Assembly: GCF_021699195.1 (NCBI RefSeq)
Contig: NZ_SSXE01000178.1
Span: forward strand, 1-38,731
DNA length: 38,731 nt
DNA from: Nonomuraea sp. MG754425
GTDB taxonomy: Bacteria > Actinomycetota > Actinomycetes > Streptosporangiales > Streptosporangiaceae
Reading direction: 5' to 3'
Shown here: one piece after another, positions 1-7,434 of the stretch
Layout: each line of letters starts with the position of its first letter
Numbering within the stretch: the stretch's first letter is position 1
Translations under genes and position numbers: made by a program
The notes under the pieces: generated by a model
What the model was told of the DNA's origin: nothing
Database searches by the model: none
The model's input: only the letters and a program-made list of their open reading frames with translations

Positions 1-164
1 GCCGTCGGCCGCCCGGCGGCGCCCGGTAGCTCCTGTCCCGGCGGTGAACGCGCGAACGCCGCGACCGGGAAGTCCGGCCACGGCGTTCGGGTGGCTTCGG
101 TCAGGACAGGCGGAGCAGGAGTCTGGCCAGGCGACAGGACATCGGCAAGCACTCCCGTACCGGC

Positions 165-298
165 TCACCGGCCGACGCGAGGCCGGAGCAACCCGAACAG
201 CGTGCTGAGGGCGATCTCCGCCTCGCCGCGCGCCGGCGCCGCGCCGCCCCTGGCCGAAGCCCTGGTGCACCGCGTCCGAGCGGCGCACCCGACATCAC
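165..298 (-). pseudogene. Possible cytochrome P450 heme-region remnant
   Basis: Directly after the exporter stop, the minus strand reads in one frame VHQGFGQG and, after a frame change near 235-245, ARGEAEIALSTLFGLLRP, ending at a TGA at 165-167. The second segment resembles helix L of bacterial P450s (LARxEAEIAL...) and the first resembles the FGxG part of the heme loop, but the cysteine and proper spacing are missing. I infer a decayed 3' end of a P450 gene. It is short enough that chance cannot be excluded. Nothing recognisable was seen in 1-164. Confidence 0.28.
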
Positions 299-2208
299 CC
301 CGAGTCCCGAGGCTGAGGATCAAGGTAGCCGGCGGCCTGGAGGGTGAAAAGCTCGGCGTAGCGCCCTCCCGCGGACATCAGCTGGTCGTGCGTGCCGTGC
401 TCAGCCACCCGGCCGCCATCGAGTACGTAGATGTGGTCGGCCATCCGTACGGTGGCGAAGCGGTGAGAGATGAGCAGCACCGTGCGCCCGGCCAACAGGG
501 TGCGCAGTCGCTCGAAGAGCAGGTGTTCGGCCCGAGCGTCGAGGGTGGCGGTGGGCTCGTCCAGAATGATGAACGGGGCCTCCCGGAAGAAGGCGCGCGC
601 CAGGGCGACACGCTGCCACTGCCCGCCGGAAAGGTCGATGCCGCCGACGAATTCGGGTCCCAGCAGCGACTCATATCCCTGGGGCAGCGCGGCAAGGAGG
701 TCGTGGGCACCGGCTGCCCTGGCCGCCTGCGTCACGGCGGCACGATCGCCGGCCCTCTCCCAGCGGCCCATCCCGACGTTGTCAGCGGCCGAGAGCAGGT
801 AGCGCTGGAAGTCCTGGAACAGCACCGTGATCGAATGACGCAGCCGATCCGGATCGGCTGCGGTCACATCGACGTCGTCGTACAGGATCCGCCCGGCTTG
901 CGGCCGATAGAGGTGCGACAGCAGTTTTGCCAAGGTGGTCTTTCCCGAGCCGTTCTCACCGACCAGGGCGACGACCTGGCCGGCGCCGATCTCCATGCTG
1001 ACATTCCGCAGCACCGGGTGCCGGCCCGACGGGTAGCGGAAAGTCAGGTTCTCGACCCTGAGCCGCCGGAAGCCGACCGGCTCCGGACGTGCCTGCAGGG
1101 ACGGCGGTGACGTCGGGGCCTGCGGGGCCTTCCCGAGTTGCGGAGGCTTCGGCGGTGATGATCCGGGAGCCAGCGCGACAAATCCCTGCAGATCCTGTAC
1201 GAACGGAGCCGCCTCAAAGAGCTGATCGGTGCCTGCGGCGGCGGTACGCAGCCGTACGCCGAGCAACAGGACCGCCGTGGCGGCGGCACCGGCGTCGGCG
1301 ACGGTCATCCCACCGGTCACGGCCATTGCCAGCACCAGGCCCAGAACCGATCCCAGCGCGACGCCGCTGGTGAGGCGGGCCAGAATGGTGATCCGCAGCC
1401 GCCGCCGCGCGGTCACCCTGATCTCGGCCAGGCGCTCGTCGGTGCGCCGCTCCCACCGTGCTCGCAGGTAGCCGGCCAGGCCGAAGGCGCGGACCTCCTT
1501 CGCGGCCCGGCGGGTGGTCAGGACGTCGAGCAGGTAGCTGCGTTCGCGTTCGGCGGGCGTAAGCCGAAACAGCGCGTCGAAGAGCACCCGTCCGCTCCTG
1601 AGACCCGCGAACCACAGCGGCACCCCTGCCAGGAGGGTGGCCGGGACCAGCAGGGGCTCGATGGCGGCCAGGGCGAGCGCGATCCCCATGGTGCTCATGA
1701 CCGCGCTGGTCAGCGCGCCGAGCCCCTGGGTGAGCTGGTGCGGGCGGATCCGGGCGCTCATCGAGGCGCGTTCCAGCCGGTTGTGAAACTCGGGGCGCTC
1801 GAACTGCTCCAGCTCGATGGTGCAGGCGACGTCCAGGACGCGTCCCAGGGCGTAGCGGTTCAGTTGCTCGCTGAGGACGTCGTCGCGGGAGGTCGCCACG
1901 GCGGTGGCGAGGCCGATGACGCCGAGCAGGCCGAGGATCAGCGCGCCCTGTAGCACCATCCCGGCCAGTGACGATCCGGCTTCCGCCGCCAGGAGCCTGT
2001 CCAGCAGGTCACGGCCACCGAGGATGGGCAACACCAGGCCGAGTCCGCCAACCGCCTGCAGCGCTGTGATCAGGAGGAACTCACGGCGGGCCGCGGCAAA
2101 GGTGAGCTTGAGCGCGCCGACCAGGAGCCCGGGGAGCCGCCGCATTTCGATCTGCGGCGGCTCGGTGAACTCGGCCGCGGTGACCGGCGAGAGCGCGGGA
2201 TCGCTCAT
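295..2208 (-). CDS. ABC exporter, fused permease and ATPase (graspetide cluster)
   Basis: A 637-residue half-transporter of the type I exporter fold, long enough for a complete TMD-NBD protein. The N-terminal ~330 residues hold hydrophobic membrane segments. A proline-rich linker (about 345-370) follows, then the nucleotide-binding domain: Walker A GENGSGKTT at 417-425, Q-loop LFQDFQ, signature LSGGQ at 526-530, Walker B FIILDEP near 546 and an H-loop in LLISHR. There is no N-terminal C39 peptidase domain, so leader removal would need another protease. The ATG (minus-strand 2208-2206) abuts the stop of the ATP-grasp gene, so the two are probably co-translated. By context it should export the modified peptide from region 2209-3531. 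A lipid or drug exporter is the alternative if the linkage is accidental. Confidence 0.9.
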   Translation of the reverse strand: MSDPALSPVTAAEFTEPPQIEMRRLPGLLVGALKLTFAAARREFLLITALQAVGGLGLVLPILGGRDLLDRLLAAEAGSSLAGMVLQGALILGLLGVIGLATAVATSRDDVLSEQLNRYALGRVLDVACTIELEQFERPEFHNRLERASMSARIRPHQLTQGLGALTSAVMSTMGIALALAAIEPLLVPATLLAGVPLWFAGLRSGRVLFDALFRLTPAERERSYLLDVLTTRRAAKEVRAFGLAGYLRARWERRTDERLAEIRVTARRRLRITILARLTSGVALGSVLGLVLAMAVTGGMTVADAGAAATAVLLLGVRLRTAAAGTDQLFEAAPFVQDLQGFVALAPGSSPPKPPQLGKAPQAPTSPPSLQARPEPVGFRRLRVENLTFRYPSGRHPVLRNVSMEIGAGQVVALVGENGSGKTTLAKLLSHLYRPQAGRILYDDVDVTAADPDRLRHSITVLFQDFQRYLLSAADNVGMGRWERAGDRAAVTQAARAAGAHDLLAALPQGYESLLGPEFVGGIDLSGGQWQRVALARAFFREAPFIILDEPTATLDARAEHLLFERLRTLLAGRTVLLISHRFATVRMADHIYVLDGGRVAEHGTHDQLMSAGGRYAELFTLQAAGYLDPQPRDSG

Positions 2209-3222
2209 TCAGTAGCCGACCTGTTTCACCTCGCCGCGCTGGAAAGGCCCTCCCTCCATCAGGAGATCGGATATACAGTCGCTCATCGGCAATCCCAGGT
2301 CATTCTGCATCCACATGAACTGGCCGGTGGGGTTGGCCTCCAGGAAGACGTACTCACCATCCGGTGTGACGATGAAATCCAGCGCGCCATAGACGACCCC
2401 GAGTCCGTCCAACAATTCCTGTGTCTGCTTGACGATCTGCTCGGGAAGCGGCCGATAGTCGCCGTAGTACATTTGATCCTGCGAGGCCCGCCAGTCGACC
2501 TGGGTCGTCTCATGGCGCTGCGAGTCGATCGTCACGGGGAAATAGGTGTTCCCGATGACGGTGAGCCGCACCTCGTACGCCTTTTCGATGTATTCCTGGA
2601 ACTGGCACATCGTGTGACGCACCCGGCCCAGGTGCTCTTGGATCTCATCACCGACCACGGTGGTGAGCAATCCGGACGGAAAGGCGCCGGGATAGTGGAT
2701 CACACCTCCGCTCAGGGACTTGTAGACCAGTTTCCCTTCGTCGCCTTTCAGCACCCTGGCGACCTCGTCCGGGTCGTTGGTCAGCAGTGTCCGGGGAACC
2801 CGCATTCCGAACTTCTTCGCCATCGCGAGCTGGTACGGCTTGAGATCGGCGACCGCGTCGACATCGGGACGGTTGATCCACAGGCAGTCGGTCGCGCGGA
2901 GGATCCCGCCGATGCCGTGCAGCGCCTCGTAGCGGGCGAACTGCCGCTCAGACTCCCCCATCTCGTCACCGAACTCGAACGCGGTGGGCCGGCGGTACCA
3001 GACGCCGGACATCGCGCTGAGGTCGAGTTCGGAGTCGCGGTGTCTGAGCACCTGCCGCCCGCCCTCGAAGTCGGAGCTGGTGAAGCTGAGCTTCTGTGGA
3101 AAGTAGCTGGTGTCGACTCGGACGACCCTTGCCCCTTTTGACTTCAGGCTCCGGACGACCGGGTCGACGGTGGGATCGAAGTCCTGCGTGAGTATCAGGA
3201 CCTCAGGTGATCGTGCGGCCAT
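2209..3222 (-). CDS. tgmB: ATP-grasp ribosomal peptide maturase (graspetide macrocyclase)
   Basis: 337 residues, the usual size of MvdD/TgmB-type ATP-grasp ligases. These activate Asp/Glu side chains of a precursor as acyl phosphates and join them to Ser/Thr or Lys side chains. Visible hallmarks are VWYRRP at 74-79 (typical of this branch), the central ATP-grasp lobes with the Lys-bearing KLVYKSLSGG, the adenine-contacting segment FQEYIEKAYEVRL, LDF near 281 and the Mg-binding EANPTGQF beginning at 295. It starts 3 nt after the precursor stop and ends one base before the exporter ATG, giving the order precursor, maturase, exporter. No PIMT-like methyltransferase (TgmC), a frequent companion, is present. 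The ligase assignment is strong; ring number and pattern cannot be read from the sequence. Confidence 0.92.
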   Translation of the reverse strand: MAARSPEVLILTQDFDPTVDPVVRSLKSKGARVVRVDTSYFPQKLSFTSSDFEGGRQVLRHRDSELDLSAMSGVWYRRPTAFEFGDEMGESERQFARYEALHGIGGILRATDCLWINRPDVDAVADLKPYQLAMAKKFGMRVPRTLLTNDPDEVARVLKGDEGKLVYKSLSGGVIHYPGAFPSGLLTTVVGDEIQEHLGRVRHTMCQFQEYIEKAYEVRLTVIGNTYFPVTIDSQRHETTQVDWRASQDQMYYGDYRPLPEQIVKQTQELLDGLGVVYGALDFIVTPDGEYVFLEANPTGQFMWMQNDLGLPMSDCISDLLMEGGPFQRGEVKQVGY

Positions 3223-3225
3223 GTC

Positions 3226-3531
3226 TCAGGCGCAGATGTCGTCGAGGGTCTTGTCGAACGGCGGGCTGTAATACGTCTGGGTGTACGAGCTGTATCCGGC
3301 CGTGATGTCCCCCTCGGGGGCAACCCAAGTCTGGGATTCGGGATCGTAGTAACCGGCCTGGGGGTCAGGGCCGTCGACGAAGGCCGGATTCCACGGCTCG
3401 GCGTAGGCGTAGGCGAACGGCCGCTCGTCGCCCTCAGGTCCCGGGATCAATGACGGGTCGAAGTTGGCATGGTCCGGCGACAGGAAGGGACGGCTGGTAC
3501 GGAGCGGGGGCGGCGTGATGACGTTGGACAT
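3226..3531 (-). CDS. tgmA: Graspetide precursor peptide (ATP-grasp-modified RiPP)
   Basis: A 101-residue peptide immediately upstream of the ATP-grasp gene. It is Pro/Tyr/Asp-rich without a signal peptide. An N-terminal leader carries LRTSRPF (10-16), the middle carries YYDPESQTWV (61-70; a Y-D-P-x-x-Q element is common in this precursor family), and a C-terminal candidate core spans about 71-101. The core combines hydroxyl residues (S81, S82, T84, T86, S89, T95) with acids (E73, D75, D93, D97, D98), as needed for ester crosslinks. The ATG at 3531-3529 is preceded by AAAAGGTAGCTC, a usable ribosome site. Family assignment rests on context and composition. The final Cys100-Ala101 is unusual for an ester-linked core. 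Confidence 0.85.
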   Translation of the reverse strand: MSNVITPPPLRTSRPFLSPDHANFDPSLIPGPEGDERPFAYAYAEPWNPAFVDGPDPQAGYYDPESQTWVAPEGDITAGYSSYTQTYYSPPFDKTLDDICA

Positions 3532-3558
3532 GAGCTACCTTTTCGTTTCTCGTACCGA

Positions 3559-3801
3559 CTACGGGGATTTCGTTCCTGATGTGGTTGGTTCGGTGATCCC
3601 AGTGAGCCCTGACACCTCGCCGGAGAAGGACCAGACCAGATGGGTCGCGTCGTAATGGCCGGCAGCCAGCCTCAGTTCGTTTTCCGGCTCGAATTCGGAG
3701 CCGATTTCGTACAGATACGCGAGCGGTGCCGCAGGGCTCACCTTGCAGCGCGCACGGGACCGCGTCGGCTTGGCAGGGACGACGAGATAGCCGCCGTGCA
3801 A
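3559..3801 (-). CDS. Small uncharacterised reading frame upstream of the graspetide precursor
   Basis: The minus strand has an open frame ending 28 nt before the precursor start, with good third-position GC and protein-like composition (SFSGEVSGLTG, AAGHYDATHLVWSF). Its only conventional start is a TTG at 3801 with no convincing ribosome site. The frame stays open and plausible further upstream to about 3876 (reading YRWPTFLRFDRPELHGG), which has no ATG/GTG/TTG. An overlapping frame starting at an ATG near 3930 (MGIDRHTYPCHLLSGKISDL) runs to 3738. Either the gene starts at a non-standard codon, or a frameshift near 3810-3880 split one protein in two. I do not recognise the family. Its position suggests a role, or a former role, with the graspetide genes. 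Confidence 0.4.
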   Translation of the reverse strand: MHGGYLVVPAKPTRSRARCKVSPAAPLAYLYEIGSEFEPENELRLAAGHYDATHLVWSFSGEVSGLTGITEPTTSGTKSP

Positions 3802-3896
3802 CTCTGGACGGTCGAACCGTAGAAACGTCGGCCAGCGATACGCTTCAGCTCCGCGTCGGATCGCGCCTCCCGAAGATCACTGATCTTTCCTGAGAG

Positions 3897-3925
3897 AAGA
3901 TGACACGGATATGTATGCCTGTCAA
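3897..3925 (-). promoter_or_regulatory. Candidate promoter for the graspetide cluster
   Basis: On the minus strand a perfect -35 hexamer TTGACA (3925-3920) is followed after 17 nt by CATCTT (3902-3897), a weak -10. It lies upstream of the small frame and the precursor and downstream of the hairpin that closes the neighbouring operon. Only the -35 match is persuasive. Confidence 0.35.
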
Positions 3926-4095
3926 TGCCCATCAGGTCTTCCGGGTGGGTGGTCGTGTGATGTGGCTCCGCCGCTGCTGTGGGGCAGGGTGAGACCGTTG
4001 GTGACGGCCTCTTGGTCCCGGCGGATTCCGCGGGCGAAGGTGCGGAGGGCGGGAAGGTCGCGCCCCGCCCCGCGCACACCTCGGACAGGCCGTCA
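3926..4095. other. Intergenic stretch between graspetide cluster and catabolic operon
   Basis: No gene with coding character was seen on either strand. Short frames here have no ribosome site and no recognisable motif. The interval separates the end of the large operon (hairpin at 4096-4128) from the candidate graspetide promoter. Confidence 0.5.
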
Positions 4096-4128
4096 CCATG
4101 GCATGGAGGTGCTGCCTCCATGCCATGG
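4096..4128 (-). terminator. Strong hairpin after the GntR gene
   Basis: A perfect 14-bp inverted repeat, CCATGGCATGGAGG (4096-4109) and CCTCCATGCCATGG (4115-4128), with a 5-nt loop. It lies 11 nt past the GntR stop codon in the direction of the operon. No U-run follows, as is common for actinobacterial terminators. It is the likely 3' end of the 10-kb operon. Confidence 0.65.
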
Positions 4129-4139
4129 ATGCTCGCCGC

Positions 4140-4835
4140 TCAGTGGGCCATGCCGGCGAGGATGCGCGTCATGGCCCCTTCGAGATGGCCGCGCAGCGCG
4201 GCGATGGCGCGCTCGGGCTCCCTCGCCACACACGCGTCGAGGATCGCCTGGTGCTCCAGGTGGCTGAGCCGCCGCCGCTCGGCGTCGGGCGTTGAGGCGA
4301 AGCGGTACCTCTCGCTGTTCTGCCACACCGGCTCGATCGCCCTGGGCAGCCAACGCGACCCGGAGGCGTGGTAGATCGCGAAGTGGAACTCGGTGTGCGC
4401 GTGCCTGGCCCGCTCCACGTCGCCCCTCTCCAGCAGTTCCTCGTGCTGGGCCAGCGCCGTCGCGGCCCGGGCCGCGACGTCCGCGTCCATGGCCAGCGCC
4501 GCCCGCCCCACGGCGAGCGACTCCAAGTCGATGCGGACCTCATAGGTGTCGCGCAGGTCGGCCTCGCTGAGCTCGCGGACCTTCGCCCCCTTGTGCGGGA
4601 TGATCTCCACGAGCCCCAGCGCCTCAAGGCGGCGCAGCGCGTCGCGCACCGGCATGGGGCTCATGTCGAGGTGCGCCGCGAGGTCGGTCAGCCGGAGCGG
4701 CGACCCGGCCGGCAGCTCGCCGGCCAGGATCATCCGGTGCAGCTCGGCCGCCGCCGACTCCCCGAGGGTACGGCTGGCGGTGGAGTTGTCCGGGGAGAGC
4801 TCGAAGTACCCGCCCCGGGTGGGAGAGGTGCTCAC
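4140..4835 (-). CDS. GntR-family regulator, FCD subfamily
   Basis: 231 residues from a GTG at 4835-4833 that overlaps the permease stop by 4 nt (GTGA). The longer upstream extension in this frame is a shadow of the permease. The N-terminal winged helix covers about residues 22-88, with the recognition region LRLTDLAAHLDMSPMPVRDA and the wing VEIIPHKGAKV. An all-helical FCD ligand domain follows (about 95-225), with spaced Asp/His residues (TEFHFAIY, HLEHQAI, LRGHLEGAM) that in this subfamily bind metal plus a carboxylate effector. As the last gene of the catabolic operon it probably senses the substrate or an intermediate and represses its own operon. The best operator candidate is the palindrome at 14043-14055. 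Confidence 0.9.
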   Translation of the reverse strand: MSTSPTRGGYFELSPDNSTASRTLGESAAAELHRMILAGELPAGSPLRLTDLAAHLDMSPMPVRDALRRLEALGLVEIIPHKGAKVRELSEADLRDTYEVRIDLESLAVGRAALAMDADVAARAATALAQHEELLERGDVERARHAHTEFHFAIYHASGSRWLPRAIEPVWQNSERYRFASTPDAERRRLSHLEHQAILDACVAREPERAIAALRGHLEGAMTRILAGMAH

Positions 4836-5641
4836 CGGTTCTCCTCCGCCCACGGGAGAACCAGATTCTCCAGGGCGCTCAGCCCGTAGAACAGCACGAT
4901 GCTGATGATGCCGAGCAGCACCATCGAGGCGAACGCGAGGGGCGTGTCCGCACTGGCGCCGGACTGGACGATCACGAAGCCGAGGCCGGCGTCGGCGCCG
5001 ACGAACTCCGCGATGACCGCACCGATGACCGCCAGCGAGATCGCTGTCTTGAGACCCACCATCACCTGCGGAAGCGCGTAGGGGAAACGGACCTTGAAGA
5101 ACGCCTGCATCCGGCTCGCGCCGTAGGACCTGACCAGTTCGGCCAGTTCCGCGGGGGTGGACTTCAGGCCCGTGGCCGTCGAGATCACAATGGGGAAGAA
5201 GCATAGCAGGAAGACCATCACGATTTTCGGCATCTGCCCGAAACCCATCCACACCACCAGGATGGGAGCGATCGCGATCTTCGGCACCGCGTTCACCGCC
5301 AGCAGCAGCGGATAGATCATCTTCTCCAGCAGCCGTGAGCCCGCGATCAGCATCGCGATGGGGACGCCGATGACGGCCGCGAGGAGGAAGCCCTCGACCG
5401 TCTCCAGCAGCGTCACCCAGGTCTGCGCCATCAGGTAGCCGGCCTGGCCGATGAAGGCGTCGACGACGTCCACCGGCGAGGGCACCAGGAACTTCTCGAT
5501 GGAGAAGACGACGGTCGCCGCCCACCACAGGGCGATCACGGCGACCAGGCCGAGCAGCGGCAGGCCCCAGTCGGTCAGCCGGTCCTTCAGGCTGGGGCCC
5601 TGTCGCGGCCCGCGCCGCCTTCCTAGGGTCTCCGAGGTCAT
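4832..5641 (-). CDS. ABC importer permease (SsuC/TauC-like)
   Basis: 269 residues with about six hydrophobic membrane segments and the cytoplasmic coupling loop SYGASRMQAFFKVRFPYALP near 155-175 that docks on the ATPase. This is the binding-protein-dependent permease family used for sulfonates, taurine, nitrate, thiamine precursors and aromatic acids. A basic N-terminus (RRRGPRQGPSLKDR) precedes the first segment. The ATG overlaps the ATPase stop by 4 nt and its own stop overlaps the GntR start, so translation is probably coupled throughout. By context it imports the aromatic substrate of this operon. The sequence does not identify the substrate. Confidence 0.9.
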   Translation of the reverse strand: MTSETLGRRRGPRQGPSLKDRLTDWGLPLLGLVAVIALWWAATVVFSIEKFLVPSPVDVVDAFIGQAGYLMAQTWVTLLETVEGFLLAAVIGVPIAMLIAGSRLLEKMIYPLLLAVNAVPKIAIAPILVVWMGFGQMPKIVMVFLLCFFPIVISTATGLKSTPAELAELVRSYGASRMQAFFKVRFPYALPQVMVGLKTAISLAVIGAVIAEFVGADAGLGFVIVQSGASADTPLAFASMVLLGIISIVLFYGLSALENLVLPWAEENR

Positions 5642-6408
5642 GCCGCACCTCCGGCGGGGGCGGGGACGAGCAGCTCATGCAGTTCGGCGCTGACCTCGGT
5701 GACGCGGTCGGCGTGCGCGTTGTGCCCGAGCGTGCGCGGCCGGGGGATGTCCACTTCGACGATCTTCCGCAGGCGTCCGGGACGCGGGCTGAGCACCACG
5801 ACCCGATCGGCGAGCAGCACCGCCTCCTCGATGGAGTGGGTGACGAACACAATGGTCGTCTCCTGCTCCATCTTGATGCGCTGCAGCTCCACGGAGAGCT
5901 CTTCCCTGGTCAGCGCGTCGAGCGCGGAGAAGGGCTCGTCCATGAGCAGCACTTTGGGGTTCTGGATCAGTGAACGGCACAGCGACACGCGCTGCTGCAT
6001 GCCGCCGGACAGCTCCCGCGGCAGCCGCTTCTCGAAGCCGGCGAGGCCGACGAGCTCGATCAGCTCGTGCGCCCGTTCGCGGTGCACCGCCTTGTCCAGG
6101 CGAAGGATCTCCACCGGCAGCATCACGTTGTCCAGCACGGTGCGCCAGGGCAGCAGCGCCGCGCGCTGGAACATGAAGCTGACGTCCTGCCGGGGCTTGG
6201 TCACGGGCTCGCCCGCGACCGTGATCGTCCCTGACGTGGGCTTCAGCAGGCCCGCGATCATGCGCAGCATGGTCGACTTACCGCACCCGGAACGGCCCAC
6301 CAGCGTCACGAACTCGTTGCCGTCGACCTCGAGGTTGATGTCGTCAAGGGCGTGCACCTCGCCCTGGCGTCCGGAGAAGACCTGCGAGACGTGCCTGAGC
6401 TCGATCAT
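5638..6408 (-). CDS. ABC importer ATP-binding protein (SsuB/TauB-like)
   Basis: 256 residues. Walker A GRSGCGKST is near 38-46, with Q-loop FMFQRAALLPWR, signature LSGGMQQRVSLCRSL, Walker B VLLMDEPFSALDALT and the switch His in FVTHSIEEA. The nitrate/sulfonate/taurine type shows in FQRAALLPWRTVLDNV. It lies between the binding-protein and permease genes, overlapping the permease ATG by 4 nt. It energises uptake of the operon's substrate. Confidence 0.93.
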   Translation of the reverse strand: MIELRHVSQVFSGRQGEVHALDDINLEVDGNEFVTLVGRSGCGKSTMLRMIAGLLKPTSGTITVAGEPVTKPRQDVSFMFQRAALLPWRTVLDNVMLPVEILRLDKAVHRERAHELIELVGLAGFEKRLPRELSGGMQQRVSLCRSLIQNPKVLLMDEPFSALDALTREELSVELQRIKMEQETTIVFVTHSIEEAVLLADRVVVLSPRPGRLRKIVEVDIPRPRTLGHNAHADRVTEVSAELHELLVPAPAGGAA

Positions 6409-6417
6409 GCGCCCCTC

Positions 6418-7434
6418 CTATCCCTGCGGGGTGACGGCGAAGTCGACGACCTGCTCGGGCGTGAGCCCGGCCGTGATCGCGCCGGCGTCGACGAGGATCT
6501 TGATGTTGGCCTCGACCCGGGCCCGGTCGACGGCGCCGACCGTTTCGCCCTCGGGCTTGACGTACGGGGCCATCGCGGTGACCTCGGCAGCGGCGACGGT
6601 CGCGTCCTGGGTCGGCTGGTACTTCTTGAGGATCTCGCCGGTCTCCTCGGGGTGGGCGATGGAGTAGTCCAGGCCCTTCATGAGCGCGGCGGTGAACTTC
6701 TTGGCCAGCTCCGGCTTGTCCTGGACAAGCTTGCTGGAGGCCAGCAGCGCGTTGCCGTACAGGTCGGGCAACTTCTCGCCGTACGGGAGGATGGTGGTCT
6801 TCTTGCCCTGGGCCGCCTTCTCGATCAGCGGCTGGCCGACCACGAACTGGCCGATGGCGTCGACCTTGCCACCGGCCAGCAGTTGCGGCAGCGCGGGCGG
6901 GGCGGACGGCACGAACTTGACCTTGGCGGCGTCGATGCCGGCGGCCTTGGCGTACACCGGGAAGATCACCTGGTTGGTGGAGCCGGGCTGGTCGCCGACC
7001 GTCCTGCCCTCCAGGTCCTTCGGCTGGGTGATGCCCTTGCCCTCCAGTGACATGATGGCCGCCAGCGACTTCTGGTGGATCATGCCGACCGTGGTGACCG
7101 GCAGCTTCTCCTTGGCCACCGTGACCAGCGTGCTGGTGAAGTCACCCGCGCCGAAGTCGGCGCGGCCGCTCGCCAGCAGCTTCATCACATCGACGGTGCC
7201 GCTGCCCGGCTTGATGGACACCTCGAGCCCGGCCTCCTTGAAGAGGCCCTTCTCCTGCGCGACGTAGACGTAGGCGTCGCGGCCGAAGGTGTTGAACGAG
7301 GTGAGGTAGTTGACCTGCTCGATGGCCGCGTCGCCGTCAGACGGGCCTGAGGTGCCCCCGCCACCGCCGCATGCGGCGGTCATGAGCACGAGGGCGGCCG
7401 CGCCGGCTAGGCCGGAGAACCTGGTGACCTTCAT
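6418..7434 (-). CDS. ABC importer substrate-binding lipoprotein (NMT1/SsuA-like)
   Basis: 338 residues from an ATG at 7434-7432 that overlaps the amidohydrolase stop (ATGA). The frame continues upstream, but only as a shadow of that gene. It has a basic n-region and hydrophobic core followed by LMTAACGGGGG, a lipobox-like site with Cys about residue 22, so it is probably membrane-anchored. The mature part has the NMT1/SsuA two-lobe pattern, such as AYVYVAQEKGLFKEAGLEVS, VDVMKLLASGRADFG and GNALLASSKLVQDKPELAKK. It would capture the substrate outside the cell for the permease and ATPase encoded downstream. Related families bind sulfonates, pyrimidines, phthalate and similar acids; the ligand here is unknown. 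Confidence 0.9.
   Translation of the reverse strand: MKVTRFSGLAGAAALVLMTAACGGGGGTSGPSDGDAAIEQVNYLTSFNTFGRDAYVYVAQEKGLFKEAGLEVSIKPGSGTVDVMKLLASGRADFGAGDFTSTLVTVAKEKLPVTTVGMIHQKSLAAIMSLEGKGITQPKDLEGRTVGDQPGSTNQVIFPVYAKAAGIDAAKVKFVPSAPPALPQLLAGGKVDAIGQFVVGQPLIEKAAQGKKTTILPYGEKLPDLYGNALLASSKLVQDKPELAKKFTAALMKGLDYSIAHPEETGEILKKYQPTQDATVAAAEVTAMAPYVKPEGETVGAVDRARVEANIKILVDAGAITAGLTPEQVVDFAVTPQG

Noticed and set aside
4836..5852. N-terminal extension of the GntR frame
   Set aside because: It is a shadow of the permease and ATPase; the GTG at 4835 gives the normal FCD-protein length and a 4-nt overlap.
4832..7434. Assignment of the importer as a sulfonate/taurine system
   Set aside because: The family resemblance is to the whole NMT1/SsuABC class; no sulfonate monooxygenase is nearby and the operon is aromatic-catabolic.
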